This document shows, in pieces, positions 33,322-46,291 of a stretch of DNA of 64,000 nt. The stretch lies in contig JACAAK010000014.1 in the NCBI GenBank assembly GCA_025093985.1, forward strand, positions 1,178,001 to 1,242,000, read 5' to 3'. The first letter of the stretch is position 1, and the number at the start of each line of letters is the position of its first letter. The DNA comes from Calvatia gigantea (taxonomy: Eukaryota > Basidiomycota > Agaricomycetes > Agaricales > Lycoperdaceae). Position numbers and translations under genes: made by a program. The notes under the pieces are model-generated. The model had not been told where the DNA came from, did not search any database, and worked only from the letters and a program-made list of their open reading frames with translations.

Positions 33322-36300
33322 ATCATGGAGAGTGCAGAGGCGGAAAGGCTAGAGAGAAATCGAATAATTTAGAAGGGAATTCTGCTGATGTTGCCCCTCG
33401 TCGTTGTCGTCGTCGGCAACTGGCCAATGCGTCGGATTTGGGCCGAAAAGTGGTTTCGGCCCGGCAAATGAATATGCGAGCGATCAAAAGCGGCAGTGTT
33501 TGGTACGTAAACAAATCGTGGGAAGGCTCGTTGCAGGCCTATTTTCGCTCTTATTTCTCATGTTTTTAGCTCAGATACTTAAGAATTTCACTCAAAGACC
33601 CTTGAAGAAGAAAAGGGCCATGGGACACTTAAGATTCAGAAACAACTGAGGGCGGGAGACAGTGAGCCCACAACGCCGGGAGACCAAACATAGAAAACAC
33701 ACCTGCAAACACGATTTTGATAACCTCCGTTTCCCCTTTTGGAAGCCACGACGTCAGCGTCGCCCTTCAATCGAGTCCAAGAAACTTGGGGGATGGGAAT
33801 CGATCTGGATACGCATCCGTTACGCACTCAGGACAGAAGTCCAAAAGCGTCAACAGAATCCCTAAGGTAAGGAGGATAAGCGTCGAGACCGGAAACATCT
33901 AGATCACAAACCGTTTCGAAGTGAGCCAACCCCAAGTGCCAGAAGCGACCTTGTTTGGTCTTCGGGCAATCTTTAGCTTAAGCGGTCACCAGACGATTCA
34001 AGCCCCGGAAGCAAATCGACCTGGCTGTTACGCCAAGGATGCTGCTTCGTACCGTACAGAAACATCCCGGTGGTGAGATCAAGAATATCTGACGTGGTTC
34101 GTGAGCATCATTTCGACACGCAAGAAAGATTGTCAACCTTGTAAAACCAAGAGGAAAGGAAGGTGTCGAAGTAAGCATGAGCGTAAGAAACAGGAGCCGT
34201 GCCCACCAGACCAGCAGAAGCCCATCGCTTACGTAGCACCAAGCTGCAGGTAGACCGTCAGCCTAATGATCGGAGCTAGTCCAAACATGGACGACGCACC
34301 GGATTATGACTCCCGTCAGTGGCCCCTTGGGAAGTGGCAGTAGTGCAGAGGACAAGCGGCACTGTCCTGGACAGTGCCGCCCCTATGATGAGGGGAAGGA
34401 TCGGGAGCAGTACGGAGAGGAACTCCGCGACACTTCCAATCTCCGCTCAGATGAAACCCGACTGGGAGCGACTACAAGAACCGACGAGTATCACAAAAGA
34501 ACGACAGCTGCGGCAGCTCGCCCTCCACAATGTTGCGGAAGATCCACTGTAGATTTGCAAACGAAAAGCACAATCGTAAGAGGCGAAGCCGGAGGTCCAC
34601 GGCCCACATCTGTCTACTATATGCCTTAGTGCGGGAAGGATGAGCGTATAATGGGAAGACCTACCTCGCTGTTGTTGAGTGTGCTTGACTGCTCAGACCG
34701 CCCACGAGCCTTATCTCTCCATCCTCGAGTCCCATATCCTACCGGAATCCACCCGGCTCCCAAGTCGTCTTAAGGCGTGACTAGAGCAAGAGCTATACCC
34801 AAGAGAAAACTTGATGCCCCGAGGGGTGGCCTCCAGAAACAGACTGGGTGGAGAACCATAATGTAGTGACACGAAAGCAAAGGTGAGTGAAAAGGAGGCA
34901 AGTGACCGGGCGCAACTTCGGAGGTCAGGAGTGTGGTTCAGCCACACCCCACGTGCAATCAATTTACAGTGAGTTCGGCAGATGCCGTAACAGAAACATC
35001 CGTCCTCTGTGCACAATGCGCATTGCAATCTGAATTAATTCTTATTACTGCACTCCGAGCTGGACATAGTTTCTAGAGACAAATGGTTCAGGTAACAGCT
35101 GGCGTTGAACCGCAATGCGTGGTGCCAATATCTCTACTGGCAACCTGCGAAACCCCAGGCAGTCCGAGGATTCAAAGACAACGAAAACGTACCTTGTCTG
35201 GGGCACTCGGTCCCTACGAGAAATTAATTCTAACCCTTGCCCCGCTCACTTTACTGGGGGGAGAGGATTAGACACCATACTTGTCACTCTACAGCTCCGA
35301 ACCATTGCGCATAAGAGGCCAGTTTTTTCCTGATGATGCTGTGTCATTGCAACTCTCCCAACAAGAGCAGATCAAAAACCGGATCTGTAATGCTCACAAT
35401 CCCTCCTCGCCGCATGGATGACAAAGGCGATAGTGGGAGGCCGTTTGTTCCGATACACTTAAACGACGCCCAACACGGCTCTATCGTGCCACGTTGATGC
35501 ACAGCGAAACCATCCCTTCGTATATTCAGGGTTCCACCGGACTGCTGCACCGTTTCAATTGTAGCAATTAACGGAGAATCGATAATCGGGTCCGTGGAGA
35601 AGTCAATTGCTTTTTGCCAAAAAACAGCTCGGCTAAGCCACTGAAGTGCCACCGCTCTATGCCGGGCACCTCACAGAGGCGCTGGTTGTGACGATCTTCT
35701 TTGGCCCACAAGACGAGCCACACTGAAATTCGCTCACAATGTCTCCGTCGCGGACACCCGTAATGCTCTCGGCTAGATAACCATGACGTTCCAAACGGTC
35801 ACACTGGTTGTAAGGTATTGGGGGCCTATGGGTCCCACGACGTCCGCACCCAACGTGCAATGGCGTTGACACACACATGTGCCTTCAACTAATTCCTTTG
35901 CTCTTTTTCGGCCTTTCGCAATGAACAACGGGAAGCGTCCACGCCCTACAAGAGTTAATGGCCGCCATCGCGACTCATTACCCCCACTGTTGTGCGCATG
36001 TAAAACAGAAGATACGATATCAATGACCAGACACAGTGGAAGCTAATCCTGATTGGTTTCCGGTAACGGTCTTGACAAGAAGCAATGCATGTGATTCCAA
36101 TCCCTCTCGGCGAACCACTGGAAACGAAGTAGAGATTCACGGGAAGACCTATACTTATATGGCTCGCAGCGGCCTTCCCCCTGCTGGGTGGAGTATTATG
36201 GTATGGTTCTTGTTCGTTTCAGAACGCCCATAGATACGGTGGTGAAATTTTTTAAATAGGGTCTTCGATAGCGATAAGGGATTCTGGTACCAGCGAAGGA

Positions 36301-36797
36301 CCAAAAACAAGGACTTGTGCTGCGACAGCATTTTGGACAAGGCGGATACTTGTGGCTCACAGAGACAGGCCATCCACAGAAAAGCACAGTTTATGACATT
36401 CCAACATGCAGCGAAACCGGAGGAGATAGGTTAACCGGCGTCATGTTGGGGTTAAAGCGAAACGAGTGTTAAGTATGTCGCATCGGCCATAATGACGACA
36501 GGATTCAAGATGCGCACATATAAAAGAGGGTCGGACAACCCCATGGAGTATCGAGGGCGATAGGGATGTCAGCAATATAATGATTGTTCCTGACCGGACC
36601 CATCCCCAGAACCGCTGACTCTGGGTGATGTGATCACTACCACCAAAAAATCTTGAGTGGCTAAATTTGGACATATATCTTATCAAAGCCCCGCTTTTTA
36701 CCAGTTCTCACCTTTTCCCCTTCCGACCCCTTCCTTCTCCCCTTTCTTTCACCTGCACCCCGCACGGTTGCTTTGAACGTCCCCAGGCCTGCCCATC
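33322..36797. other. About 3.5 kb between EPL1 and the purine permease, no supported gene
   Basis: The ends are the divergent promoters of EPL1 and the permease gene. Open frames at 34306-34629 (+), 35344-35652 (-) and 35657-35878 (-) have no recognisable motifs. A short plus-strand peptide near 34128 has Cys residues (CQPCKTKRKGRC) but not the spacing of a fungal zinc cluster. I see no repeat or transposon signal. Confidence 0.5.
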
Positions 36798-39319
36798 ATG
36801 GTCAAACTCATATTTAGACTCAACGACGCGGTAAACGACGCATCTTTTCCCGCAACACAGAACACCGTGACCCAACTTGTTTATCTTTTCAGGTGGCAAA
36901 GTCGTTTGTTGGAAGGTGGTTTCTATTAGAAGGATGTGGTAGGCCCAAGGAGCGGTTGGGCTCCCGTTTTACGGTGTGTTGCCCTCGTTCTACAATCCTT
37001 TTCAATTGCTAACTTCCACCTCCTCAGACTGAACTTCGTGCGGGCTTAACAACTTGGGTGAGTTTGTTCGAACTTCCCCGCAACCTCTTCTTGCTCACGA
37101 TTTTCCTTAGGCGGCCATGGCCTACATTGTATGTCTGAAGTCCTCTTGGCAGCTCCTTTCATCGCTTATCACAATGACATCGGCAGATATCTGTCAACGC
37201 CTCGATTCTTGCCGACAGTGGGGGAACATGTGTTTGCACCGCCGAGGATCTCTGCGTCACCGACTCAACTTACCTCTCATGCAAGAATGAAGTGCGCCAG
37301 GACCTTATTACTACCACCGCAGCCATTGCCGCCCTCTCTTCATTTCTCATGGGTCTTCTCGCAAACCTTCCAGTCGGGCTCGCACCGGGTTTAGGTTTGA
37401 ATGCCTATGTGGGCAACCGACTCTCTCCGAAACTCGCGTCGCACTCACGACTTCCCCTTCCAGTTCGCTTACTCGGTCGTGGGTTTCCATGGCTCTGGTA
37501 TCATTTCGTATCGTGAAGCACTCGCTGCTGTCTTCCTGGAGGGGTAAGTTTGGGTTCTCCCGCCCCCTTTGGGTTTTCTCGCTCACTTTATCCGGTAGAT
37601 GGATATTCCTAATTCTTTCTCTATTGGGACTTCGTCAATGGCTTGTTCGCATCATGCCCCAATCACTGGTGCTTGCCGTTGGGGCGGGCATCGGCCTGTT
37701 CATCGCGTAAGTCCATGGAATCACCACACCACTGACGTCATGGTAAATTTAACTTCGTTTTTACAGCTTTATTGGATTATGTGAGTTCCGGGAATTTCGG
37801 GTTTCCCTAACGGCCAGTCCTCACACACTTGAATAGCTGGTCATGGGTTAGGAGTCATTGGTGGTGACACAGTCAACATGGTCGGACTCGGAGGCTGCAC
37901 AGCGGACAGTAAGCTCTTTTGTTAAATCAGTTCTCGGATATAGGTCCTCACAAAATCGTCTTAGACTATGTCAGCCCAGACCTAGTCGGCTACTGTAAAT
38001 CTGGTGTCCTCCGTAGTCCTACGATGTGGCTTGGCGTTTTTGTCGGAGGGTGGGTTACATCCATTTGTGACTGGAAACTCGGATTGTGTCGCTAACTTCG
38101 AATGTTATAGGATATTCACTGTGCTCATGATACTTTATCGCGTTCGCGCTGCCATTCTCATTGGTATTTTCCTTGTGGCTATAATTTCGTGGCCCCGGCC
38201 CACCGCTGTTACATACTTTCCACATAATCCTCTGGGTGATGAGAGGTTTGACTTTTTCAAAAAAGTCGTCACTTTCCACGCCCTCAAAAAGATTGGCAAT
38301 GCTATTGATGTGAGTTGTTGTGAATACCGAAAAGCAGCATTTACTCAATAACACGAAGTATGCTTACGGCAAAGGACGTGTGTGGTATGCTCTTATCACC
38401 TTCCTTTATGTTGATATCCTCGGTATGCTAGTCGCTCTCCGTGAATCCAGAACCTTTCAATTTAATTTCATCCCATAGATACCACTGGTACCCTTTACTC
38501 GATGGCAAAATTCGCCGGTCTCCGCGATCCCGTAACACTCGACTTTGAGAACTCGACAATCGCCTACTGCGTGGACGCCTTTTCCATCAGCATGGGTGCA
38601 TTGATGGGTACGAGCCCGGTCACGGCTTTCATCGAGAGTGCAACCGGAATCAGCGGTACGAATCCTTTGCTTCTTTCCCGTAGCTTGTCTGATATCCACG
38701 AGTAGAGGGCGGAAAGACCGGTCTAACAGCCATGTTCACTGGACTTGCATTCTTTGTGTCCGTTTTCTTCTCGCCCATCTTTGCTTCTATTCCTCCATGG
38801 GCCACTGGAGGTGCTTTAACTATTGTCGGTTCCCTCATGATTCGCAAGTACGTTAATTCCTGACGACATCGCACAAGTGCGCTAATAAATTTCTTACCAG
38901 TGTCCTCGAAATTAATTGGGACTACCTTGGCGATGCCGTTCCAGCTTTCTTAACACTCTTAATTATCCCTTTGACATACAAGTGCGCCTTTTCTTCTGAT
39001 GAGTCGCCGATGCTAATATTGTTCCTCCTCACTTCACAGCATTGCATACGGCGTCATTGCAGGCATCTTGTCTTATATCATTCTCAATGGTGTACCCTTG
39101 CTCCTCAGGAAAGTCTCAGGAGGCAGAATTGTCCCTCCCAACCATACAGACTCTGAAGAGTGGGTCATTCCCCCGGGTGGGATACTACCTCCCTGGACTC
39201 GTAAATTGTTTGGGCGCACAGGGAAAGAAGATACCTCGCAAAAGGAGAAACGAGAAATTGAAAGTGAGCCCGGAAGTGTGCACGAGAAGTCTAGGGGCAG
39301 CGGATCACCCGCTCTCTGA
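36798..39319 (+). CDS. AzgA-family purine (hypoxanthine/adenine/guanine) permease
   Basis: Plasma-membrane proton symporter for purine bases, AzgA-like branch of the NCS2-type transporters. Start ATG at 36798: [11 protein letters not shown], intron, [59 protein letters not shown] (the conserved Cys-containing loop), [20 protein letters not shown] and [16 protein letters not shown], a family signature. Then [105 protein letters not shown] and [14 protein letters not shown]. The hydrophilic tail ends GSPAL. At least twelve small introns, all with GT..AG. The first exons show why this start was chosen: they reproduce the known N-terminus of the family. Appears intact. Confidence 0.88.
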
Positions 39320-39686
39320 CGCCGCTCCAGCGTCGTCGGGAAGTTCAAGCCTTCTTTTCTTCTGTTTTCTGCGGTGTTTTAAGTACACACATATCATTAA
39401 TTTGATACCTCTCGAGACCATCGTGGCACTGGAAAAAAACCTGACGCGTTGCACATCTCCGTTGATTCTTCTATTGGGATCATCCGAAATAGGGTGTGAT
39501 TATGCTTTACACTGAGTCGTGCTTGTTGATGCAGGTTTACACTGGATAGTTTTGCGTAACCGTTATACAATTTCAATTCTCTTGATATCTTCCCGTTGCC
39601 TACACCTAATCGGTACCTATGTCCATGTTTCATAGAGGTACCATGTCCGCACCAATATGAATAACTTAAATCTGTATTTTCAATAT
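39320..39686. terminator. Shared 3' intergenic space of two convergent genes
   Basis: 367 bases between the stop of the purine permease and the stop of the F-box-like gene. It must hold both polyadenylation regions; no coding signal seen. Confidence 0.5.
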
Positions 39687-41019
39687 TCAATCATCGTCCC
39701 AATTCAAACACTTCCAGTTCCCTTCTCCCTCCGCATTTCCACCCTCATCAGTCCCCTCAAACCAAACCTTACCCTGAGGTAAAATGATAGTTTTGAGCGT
39801 CGGACACGCCGAATGCCAGATTTTTGCGATCTTGCGTTCATCAATCTCCTCTCTGGGTTCATGACCGTCCTCGTCACCCAACGCAGCCATAAACGTTATA
39901 TACCGCAACCGCTTAAACCCAACTAGAAACTGACCCCAGTCCAGAAGCATCGCTGAACTCACTTCTGCCATGAGTACGACGATGTGAAGAGCCTCAAGTT
40001 CCGAGAACCTTGATGCGAGTTCTTTGAAGAGGAAATTTGGTGCTGCTGGATCGAAAGACATGACGCTGAGTCGGGTGAGGGGTTTCGATGCCAAGGAGAG
40101 GGCTGCCAGGGTGTCCATCGTATGTGGCGGGAAGAGTGGAATAGACATGTGTGTTACGGGTCTGGAAGTGATGATGTTGCGGATGACGGTCGGTCCCGCA
40201 TGTATAGCATTAAAGTGTGATAATTCGGGTAACGAGGTTGGAAGGAGCTGGAACTGATTGAGTGGACGATGTGTGGGTGCCCCAAAGGAATAGCCGGGAC
40301 CCGTAGCGCCGGCGGAATGGAATAAGGGTGGTAATGAAGGGGAAGAGTGGGTTGGATGCATCTGAGTTTATACCCCTGAGCGTGAGCTCCGTGATTTGTG
40401 GTTGACTGTCGAGGAAGTGTGCAAGGGGACCTTTGCAATGCATGGATGTCGTGAATGAGTGTAGTGTAAATGTTGGGTTTGTCGGTTCTTGACCCAGCTT
40501 GAAAGTAGGGAGCACCCAGGTGGGTGAGTGGCGCTTGGGGAGTTCGATGACCAAGGTTGTCAAATAGACCATCTTCTTCAAGACCCGCTCTAGAAGGACA
40601 TAGTACGTCCTCGTTGGAAGGTGGCTTATAAGGTTTACCTCGAAAGTCCTCACGAGCAACGTCAGGTCCGTATTGCGGTCAAGGGTAATCATGCAACGAA
40701 GGAGTCTGGCAGGATGTAAATCCGTGTTGATGGTATGGTACAATCGCCTTGTGCCAACTGAGTTTAGGGCACTATTGGCTCGTGTGACCGTTGCGAGGTC
40801 GCGGATGGCAAGTCTCCGACAGATGTTATCGATGATTTCAAAGGGGAGGACGGGGTATATGGCTGCTGGAGCCCGGAACACAGCCTGGGTGTTAGGAAGA
40901 GTATCTTGTGGGGTTGTAGCCGGGTTTAATTTGTTTCGTTCGTTCTCGACATGGGAGATGAGATCGTCGAGGAGCATGCGTGTCCGAGCTAATCTCTGTG
41001 TATCTGAGAGCGCGGCCAT
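39687..41019 (-). CDS. F-box-like protein of unknown target
   Basis: Start ATG at 41019 (MAALSDTQRLARTRMLLDDL). The block VLPFEIIDNICRRLAIRDLA followed by TVTRANSALNSVGTRRLYHT is an F-box-like helix pair, expected to bind Skp1 in an SCF ubiquitin ligase. The following 300 residues have scattered Leu-rich strands (FTTSMHCKGPLAHFLDSQPQ, ITELTLRGIN, TRLSVMSFDPAAPNFLFKEL, LEALHIVVLMAEVSSA) of the kind seen in the many agaricomycete F-box/LRR proteins. The tail is acidic and ends KCLNWDDD at 39687. The first frame and the second overlap between 40210 and 40361, so one frame change is needed after LRGIN, either by an intron I could not place cleanly or by an indel. Substrate unknown. Confidence 0.7.
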
Positions 41020-41788
41020 GATGGTATAAGGACAAGCCAGGAGAGAGAGTGGCGCCGGGATTGTTCTTCCGCAAAGTCCCATCATTTGTTATTCCTCCCC
41101 TACGTTTCCGAAGGCATGCGTTAGCCTCCTAGCCGGACGGATACTGACAATTTTCCTTCGCACGTAGATATCGGTATTTCGAGTCACCTACGATTACCAG
41201 GCTGGGTTCTTGCCGACAATGCTGTTTTCGACAAGCGTACATTGCTGTAACAGTACTATCTTGTGGCTCCGATATACACTACCTTAAGCATGTCACGAAC
41301 TGAGGAACCCCATTAAGCGTTGCCTTATCGTGAGCCTAGCCGTTATCTGGAATCCCCTGTCTGTGCGAGAGGAAAGCACCAATCTCGAATCAATGCTTTG
41401 GCAAAGGGATTTCCACGTCTCCCACACTATACGTGGAGGGCACCTTCTGGCATCTGACCCACATCGAAGCCGCCTTCGCCCAGCATCCGTCTCCCACAAC
41501 AAACTGGTGCAACACTATCCCGATTTATTATGTCTTAAGGTTCATTCGCATTCATTCTCGGCTAATGCTGTTGTCTTTCAAAGCTTCAATATCTTCAATT
41601 ATGACAGGGAAGTACTCTGAGAGTCGTTCAGGAAGTTACACGGATTAAGTTCTAGCAAGTAGCCAGCATTATAACATGTCTCCATGCCATCCCCTTGGCA
41701 ATCTTCACCTTGCTGCGCTAAAACTTCGGCACAAATTCCTGAGAAATCCAAATTAAGTTACTCGTAAAAAAAATCCAAGTCTAAATAT
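41020..41788. other. Intergenic between F-box-like gene and ERG2
   Basis: No gene recognised. Left part is the F-box gene promoter, right part the ERG2 3' region. Confidence 0.45.
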
Positions 41789-42569
41789 CTAAATCTTCCC
41801 AATCAACAAATTCCCAACCATCTCGCGTGCAGTAATCCGGACGGTATGATACAACGTCGGGACATCCAATGTCGAAGTCAACGTATCCGCAAACCCAAAC
41901 GGCAGCATCAACGGAATCCAACCCCTGGCATATTCCATCGCGAAACACCCTTCATGCATTTTGTACTGCTTCGCGGTGCCCCTCGGCAAATGGTGCACGC
42001 TCCCCGCTGGATACCGCTCCATCTCCAGGCTACCTGGCTTGAAAGCCCATTGCTCGCCGACCAGGATGTTGAAGTAATCATCCGCAGTGTGTAGTCCTGT
42101 GTGTCCCTCTGTCCCCAACGGAGTACCGAAAATAATGAGGTATTCAGTTATGCTCGCGTGGATGATATACATGGCACCCATGGCACCACCAGCGTTGTTG
42201 AATACCCATTCCGAGCTATCCGTGTTGATTCGGATGGTGGAGGCACTGTGAGTAGCAGAGAGTGTGGAAACTATGTGATCTATCATTCCAGCCGTGTTAT
42301 TGGGTCCGGCAGTGGCGATAGCTTCTTGTGCGAGGTTATGAAGAGTTGTTGGGTCAAATATGTACCACCTGTCCTAGAGAACAGAGAAAAGGGGTTCATA
42401 AAAGTGACAAGCGAGGGAAGAGAAAGCTCACCTTGATGGTGTCGAGGTACCCACAAACCGCGACGAAAATCAACAGGTATATCATACGCGTTGCCCATTT
42501 CATCAAACTGCAGTTTTGTGTTGCTGGCGCTGAACAAGCGGAGCCGTTTGATTTAGTCGTACTTGGCAT
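41789..42569 (-). CDS. ERG2: C-8 sterol isomerase (ergosterol biosynthesis)
   Basis: Shifts the sterol double bond from C8 to C7 (fecosterol to episterol) in the endoplasmic reticulum membrane; related to mammalian sigma-1 receptor. Two exons. Exon 1 (42569-42432, 46 codons) has a basic start and a membrane span MIYLLIFVAVCGYLDTIK. A 58-base intron (42374-42431) follows. Exon 2 (42373-41789) reads DRWYIFDPTTLHNLAQEAIA, SSEWVFNNAGGAMGAMYIIH, ASITEYLIIFGTPLGTEGHT, GLHTADDYFNILVGEQWAFK, GWIPLMLPFGFADTLTSTLD and a C-terminus ending VGNLLIGKI. Joined length 240 residues, close to the family's usual size, and all conserved blocks present. The gene for another ergosterol step, ERG25, lies about 640 bases upstream in the same orientation. 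Confidence 0.93.
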
Positions 42570-43204
42570 TGCTCGTCGTGGGGGTCGTTTTTGGAAAAAG
42601 TTTTCCGTGTCGCGTGGGTATCACAGAAAACCGAGGATTGTTAAGTAGTTCAAATACCCAACCAAATTTGTCCTCGTACGATTTGCTATTTCCCACTAAA
42701 ATAATCTCGGCATGTGCGTTACGGCTGTGCAACGCTTCTGTCACAAATGATTGAGATGTCCACCCAAGAACCGAACGAAATGGCCCAGCGCGACTGGTTA
42801 CTTCCGACCAAAATGGCCTGATACAGGACTGTATATCAGCGTGCATCGGATGAGAAAATAAATATAAAAATGTACACGTGACTGTACCATTTTCTACATT
42901 TTCAATACTCAGTCACTGGCAACTGCAGCTCTGGACGTGTTCAATACTTAATCAATTGATCCAGCACCGCGCTTGAGTGCGTTGACAGTTAAGCGTGAGC
43001 TTTCTCTCAGTCGCGAAGTCCCTTTTCACCTGAAAGCCTATGTCAAATTCATAAAATCTCCCCCATTCACATAATCATTCTGAATGTTAGATGTGTAGCT
43101 TATCGTCGTCGTAAATAATCCATTAATAGCAGGCGAATACAAATAAATTTTAGCGACGTAAAAACCGAAAGGAATCCAATATTCTATGTGTATTGTCCCA
43201 TCGT
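42570..43204. promoter_or_regulatory. ERG2 upstream / ERG25 downstream region
   Basis: 635 bases containing the ERG2 promoter and the ERG25 3' end. An open minus-strand frame at 42553-42846 has no recognised motif and overlaps the ERG2 start. I could not identify a sterol-response element by eye. Confidence 0.4.
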
Positions 43205-44448
43205 TTACTGAACTTTCGCCTTCTGACCGAAAGCACCACGAGCTTCAGCCTCCGCCTCAGCTCGGACACCTTCCTTCTCAACCTCGTCCATAAGCTTACG
43301 CTCAAGAGCAATCTTCTGATCATTTGTGGCATTCTTCATAGCAGCTTTGGCAGCTTGGACCTTCTTCTTGTACTCCCTATACTTGTCGTCGGTGCCACAA
43401 ATGAAGTCCCACCAGCGGAAGGAAGTGGAGAAGTTATTGGTGAAAGCCATGTGGTGGAAATCGTGGTGGTCGGCGCCAGACCAGAAGGGGAGGATGTGTT
43501 GGAGAGACCAGGGGAAATCTGTAGTCGTGGAAAGAGTTCATGAGCTTCGGTTTCTCTTCCCGACAGGTGAGAGATGCGTACCATATCCACTGTGAGCGTC
43601 AATAGCCTGGAACAACCTCAAAACGATCCAAATGTAGACAGTGAGAATGTGGAGATCCTTGGCGAAAGCGCAATACAAGATGGGGCCAGCAAGGGTACCA
43701 GTTCCGAGGATAAACACTTCAGCGGGATGGGCGTATTCAGCAGCAAGACCAAAAGGCGCGGAGTACTTGTGGTGGAGTTTATGGATGTGTTTGTAGAGAA
43801 TACCGGTATGGAGCGCTTGATGGGCTGATCACGCGGCATAACATGAGCGCTTCGGAGAAAAGTTTGAATTTTGATGCCAACATACCAACGAAGTGGAAGA
43901 GATCCTCGAAGAAGAAAAAGAAGAAAATTTGCGGGGCCATGGCTTTCCATGACGGGAAGGGGACTTGCCAAGTAGACATGCCAACGGACTCTGCGAGAGG
44001 GTGGAACAGCCAAATCTAACCGAAAACGTGAGCCGACAGGCAGAGAAAACAGGAGCAAGGGACTCACAGCGGGCAGCTCGATCGTGAAGTGAGAGAAAAG
44101 AACCTGCTTTGTACATTCCCATTGTTCTTGTGCGGTGGGGATCTTGTTAGGTTGTAGCTTCCACTTACGGAAGTAAGGAATCGCGTCGATAATGATCCAA
44201 GGTATGCAACGGCCGAAGTAGACAATCTGAAAAATGTTTTTAGTTTAACAGGGGGCTGGAGAGGGAAACCCAACACTCACTTCATGCATAAGGAAACTCA
44301 TGAGACCAGTGGCAATGATTGGGTTGCCTATCCAGATGTACCAAGCAACCCATTGTTGCTCAAACCAATTGAGTGAAGAAAAGTCTGTGCCCTGGTAAAG
44401 CTGCTCGGCGGCGTTGGGGCCAGCGAACGAGGTCGTATTGAAACTCAT
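43205..44448 (-). CDS. ERG25: C-4 methylsterol oxidase (ergosterol biosynthesis)
   Basis: Di-iron membrane oxygenase that removes C-4 methyl groups of 4,4-dimethylzymosterol with ERG26/ERG27 in the endoplasmic reticulum. Start ATG at 44448 ([20 protein letters not shown]), then [55 protein letters not shown] and [18 protein letters not shown]. The histidine-rich iron-binding boxes are [20 protein letters not shown] and [14 protein letters not shown]. The protein ends with an Ala/Glu/Lys-rich helix ([20 protein letters not shown]) and AFGQKAKVQ. Four introns with good borders; no frame damage. It lies just upstream of ERG2 on the same strand. Confidence 0.93.
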
Positions 44449-45779
44449 AATGGCAGAACCCTACACTGGGTAGAGATTGGAGGAGGAAGAAATACGTGAA
44501 AGGGAAGGAAGGAAGGAAGTGGTCCTGGGAAATGGGACAGAAAATAACTTTTGATTTATATTCAAGAGAGGTGAGGAATGTGGCGTGAGGTTTATTTCTG
44601 GCTTGGTTGAGCACGTGACCGTCACTCCCTCTGGGCCTCCTACTCCCACGTCGGAGTCCAGGGCCACAGCCCCGACCTCGGAAAACCGCAATGACGACTG
44701 AGTTTTTCCGGGCCTGGACTGTCTGAAGAGCTTGAATTTCTATTAATTTGCATCCGCGCTTCAATCATAAATCGTGTTGATATCGTTGGACCTGGATATC
44801 TACCATGCAGAAATCAGTCCACTTTTGCCGTCCACCCACATCCTGTCCTCCGAGCAGTGCTCAACTCGTACCACACTCCGTTACGTCACAGGACTTCGCA
44901 AGTTGTTCCAAGCAACTTATTTGAAACTTATCCCTTACGATGCAGTACCACTTACACCAGCAATTCGCCGACCATTCGAAGCAGTTCGAACAACGCAATG
45001 ATGACCGAAGCCTTCGCCGTGGGGAGTTGATCCGGTGCTTAATTAACCCTGGGCGCCTGCGGGCCCAACTTGAGGTGGTTACCAAGCGAAACTCTCATAC
45101 TTTGAGGTGACTCCAGAAAAAGTGAAAAGGAGGGGCAGGATATGTACGCCTTTTGTCTATATTCCGGGTTCTTACACAAGCCTTATTTCCCTACGCTCAC
45201 ATTTGTTTTTGATACGGAATATGTTCTATCCGCCGTCCGGTGGTTATGGCTCGCTTGTCTATCGCTGCAGACAACTGGCCGCCCTAGCTAACGCATGATG
45301 TATTACCTGCGCAGATCCAGGGTTTACTCGAAGGTGTCGCAACCGAGTCTGGAACTAGGAGGTCCCAACTTGCAAAGCGGATCCTGACCACGCAAGGACG
45401 AGACGGCAACGCATCGCTCCTTTCATCTTCTACCGCGTACGGTATGCGAAGCCCTGAGGTCGTTCATCGTGTTGTATCCTGCTGCTGGGTCTCTGACGTT
45501 TCAATAATTGGGGGGCAAGCCGCAGGAACAAAGAATTCAACCCGAGTCCCGCCACATATAAATCTCTGACGCCCTCGGTTAAGCATGTACGAATATCCGA
45601 AAGACGTAATATCTTCTCGTCATGGTGGTGTTTTGGTCGAGGCTGGGATTCTATGACGACTCATCGACCGGCAAGCAGCCGCAGAGACGCGTATACAGAG
45701 GCTTCGTCAGCTTAGCATTTGTCTCACGGATGTGTGATTCCATCCAGAACCAGAGCCATGGGTGTCAGGACCCCGACTC
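44449..45779. other. Intergenic, about 1.3 kb upstream of ERG25
   Basis: ERG25 promoter side at the left. The rest shows no supported gene; the open frames at 44774-45001, 45107-45298 and 45622-45804 have no motifs. Confidence 0.45.
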
Positions 45780-46291
45780 AAAATTGTTCGCCTCCAGGCG
45801 TTGACCGACTTTACCAAGGTCGCAGGAGTTCTAAGCTGATTTGTACGTTCTTATCTTCCGATACCTTTTTAGTTCCCAATTCCATTAGCTCGCAAGGTGT
45901 GATATTCATCTTTGAGTTTCGTAACTGTCAGGCACTCAATCAGCAGTTCACCAGAGCATATGGCGTAGACAGAAACAACTGATGACTTGTAAGTGCTATA
46001 TTGGTCGTCTGCTTCCACAAGGGAAGATCTCAATCAGCACCAACCTCAAGGTACGGGCCTCACCTTGGGAATATGTCTCACTTGACTCAGCATTCTTGCA
46101 GGAACTGCTAAGTAATCACATTCACGAGACCTGAGGGTGCTACTCGTCAGCAAACATCGCAGATCGTTGGTGCACATTCGCATCTCCTTTAGGGGCTCTC
46201 GCCATCGCGAATCTAGAAGGCTCCAAGTATTCTAGGACCCCTTTATAAAGCAGAGGGTTGGGATCCAAAAGAAATATCTTAACTTTGCCAG

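Noticed and set aside
34120..34250. Cys-rich peptide that might be a Zn2Cys6 cluster
   Set aside because: Cys spacing does not fit the fungal zinc cluster and the frame stops soon after.
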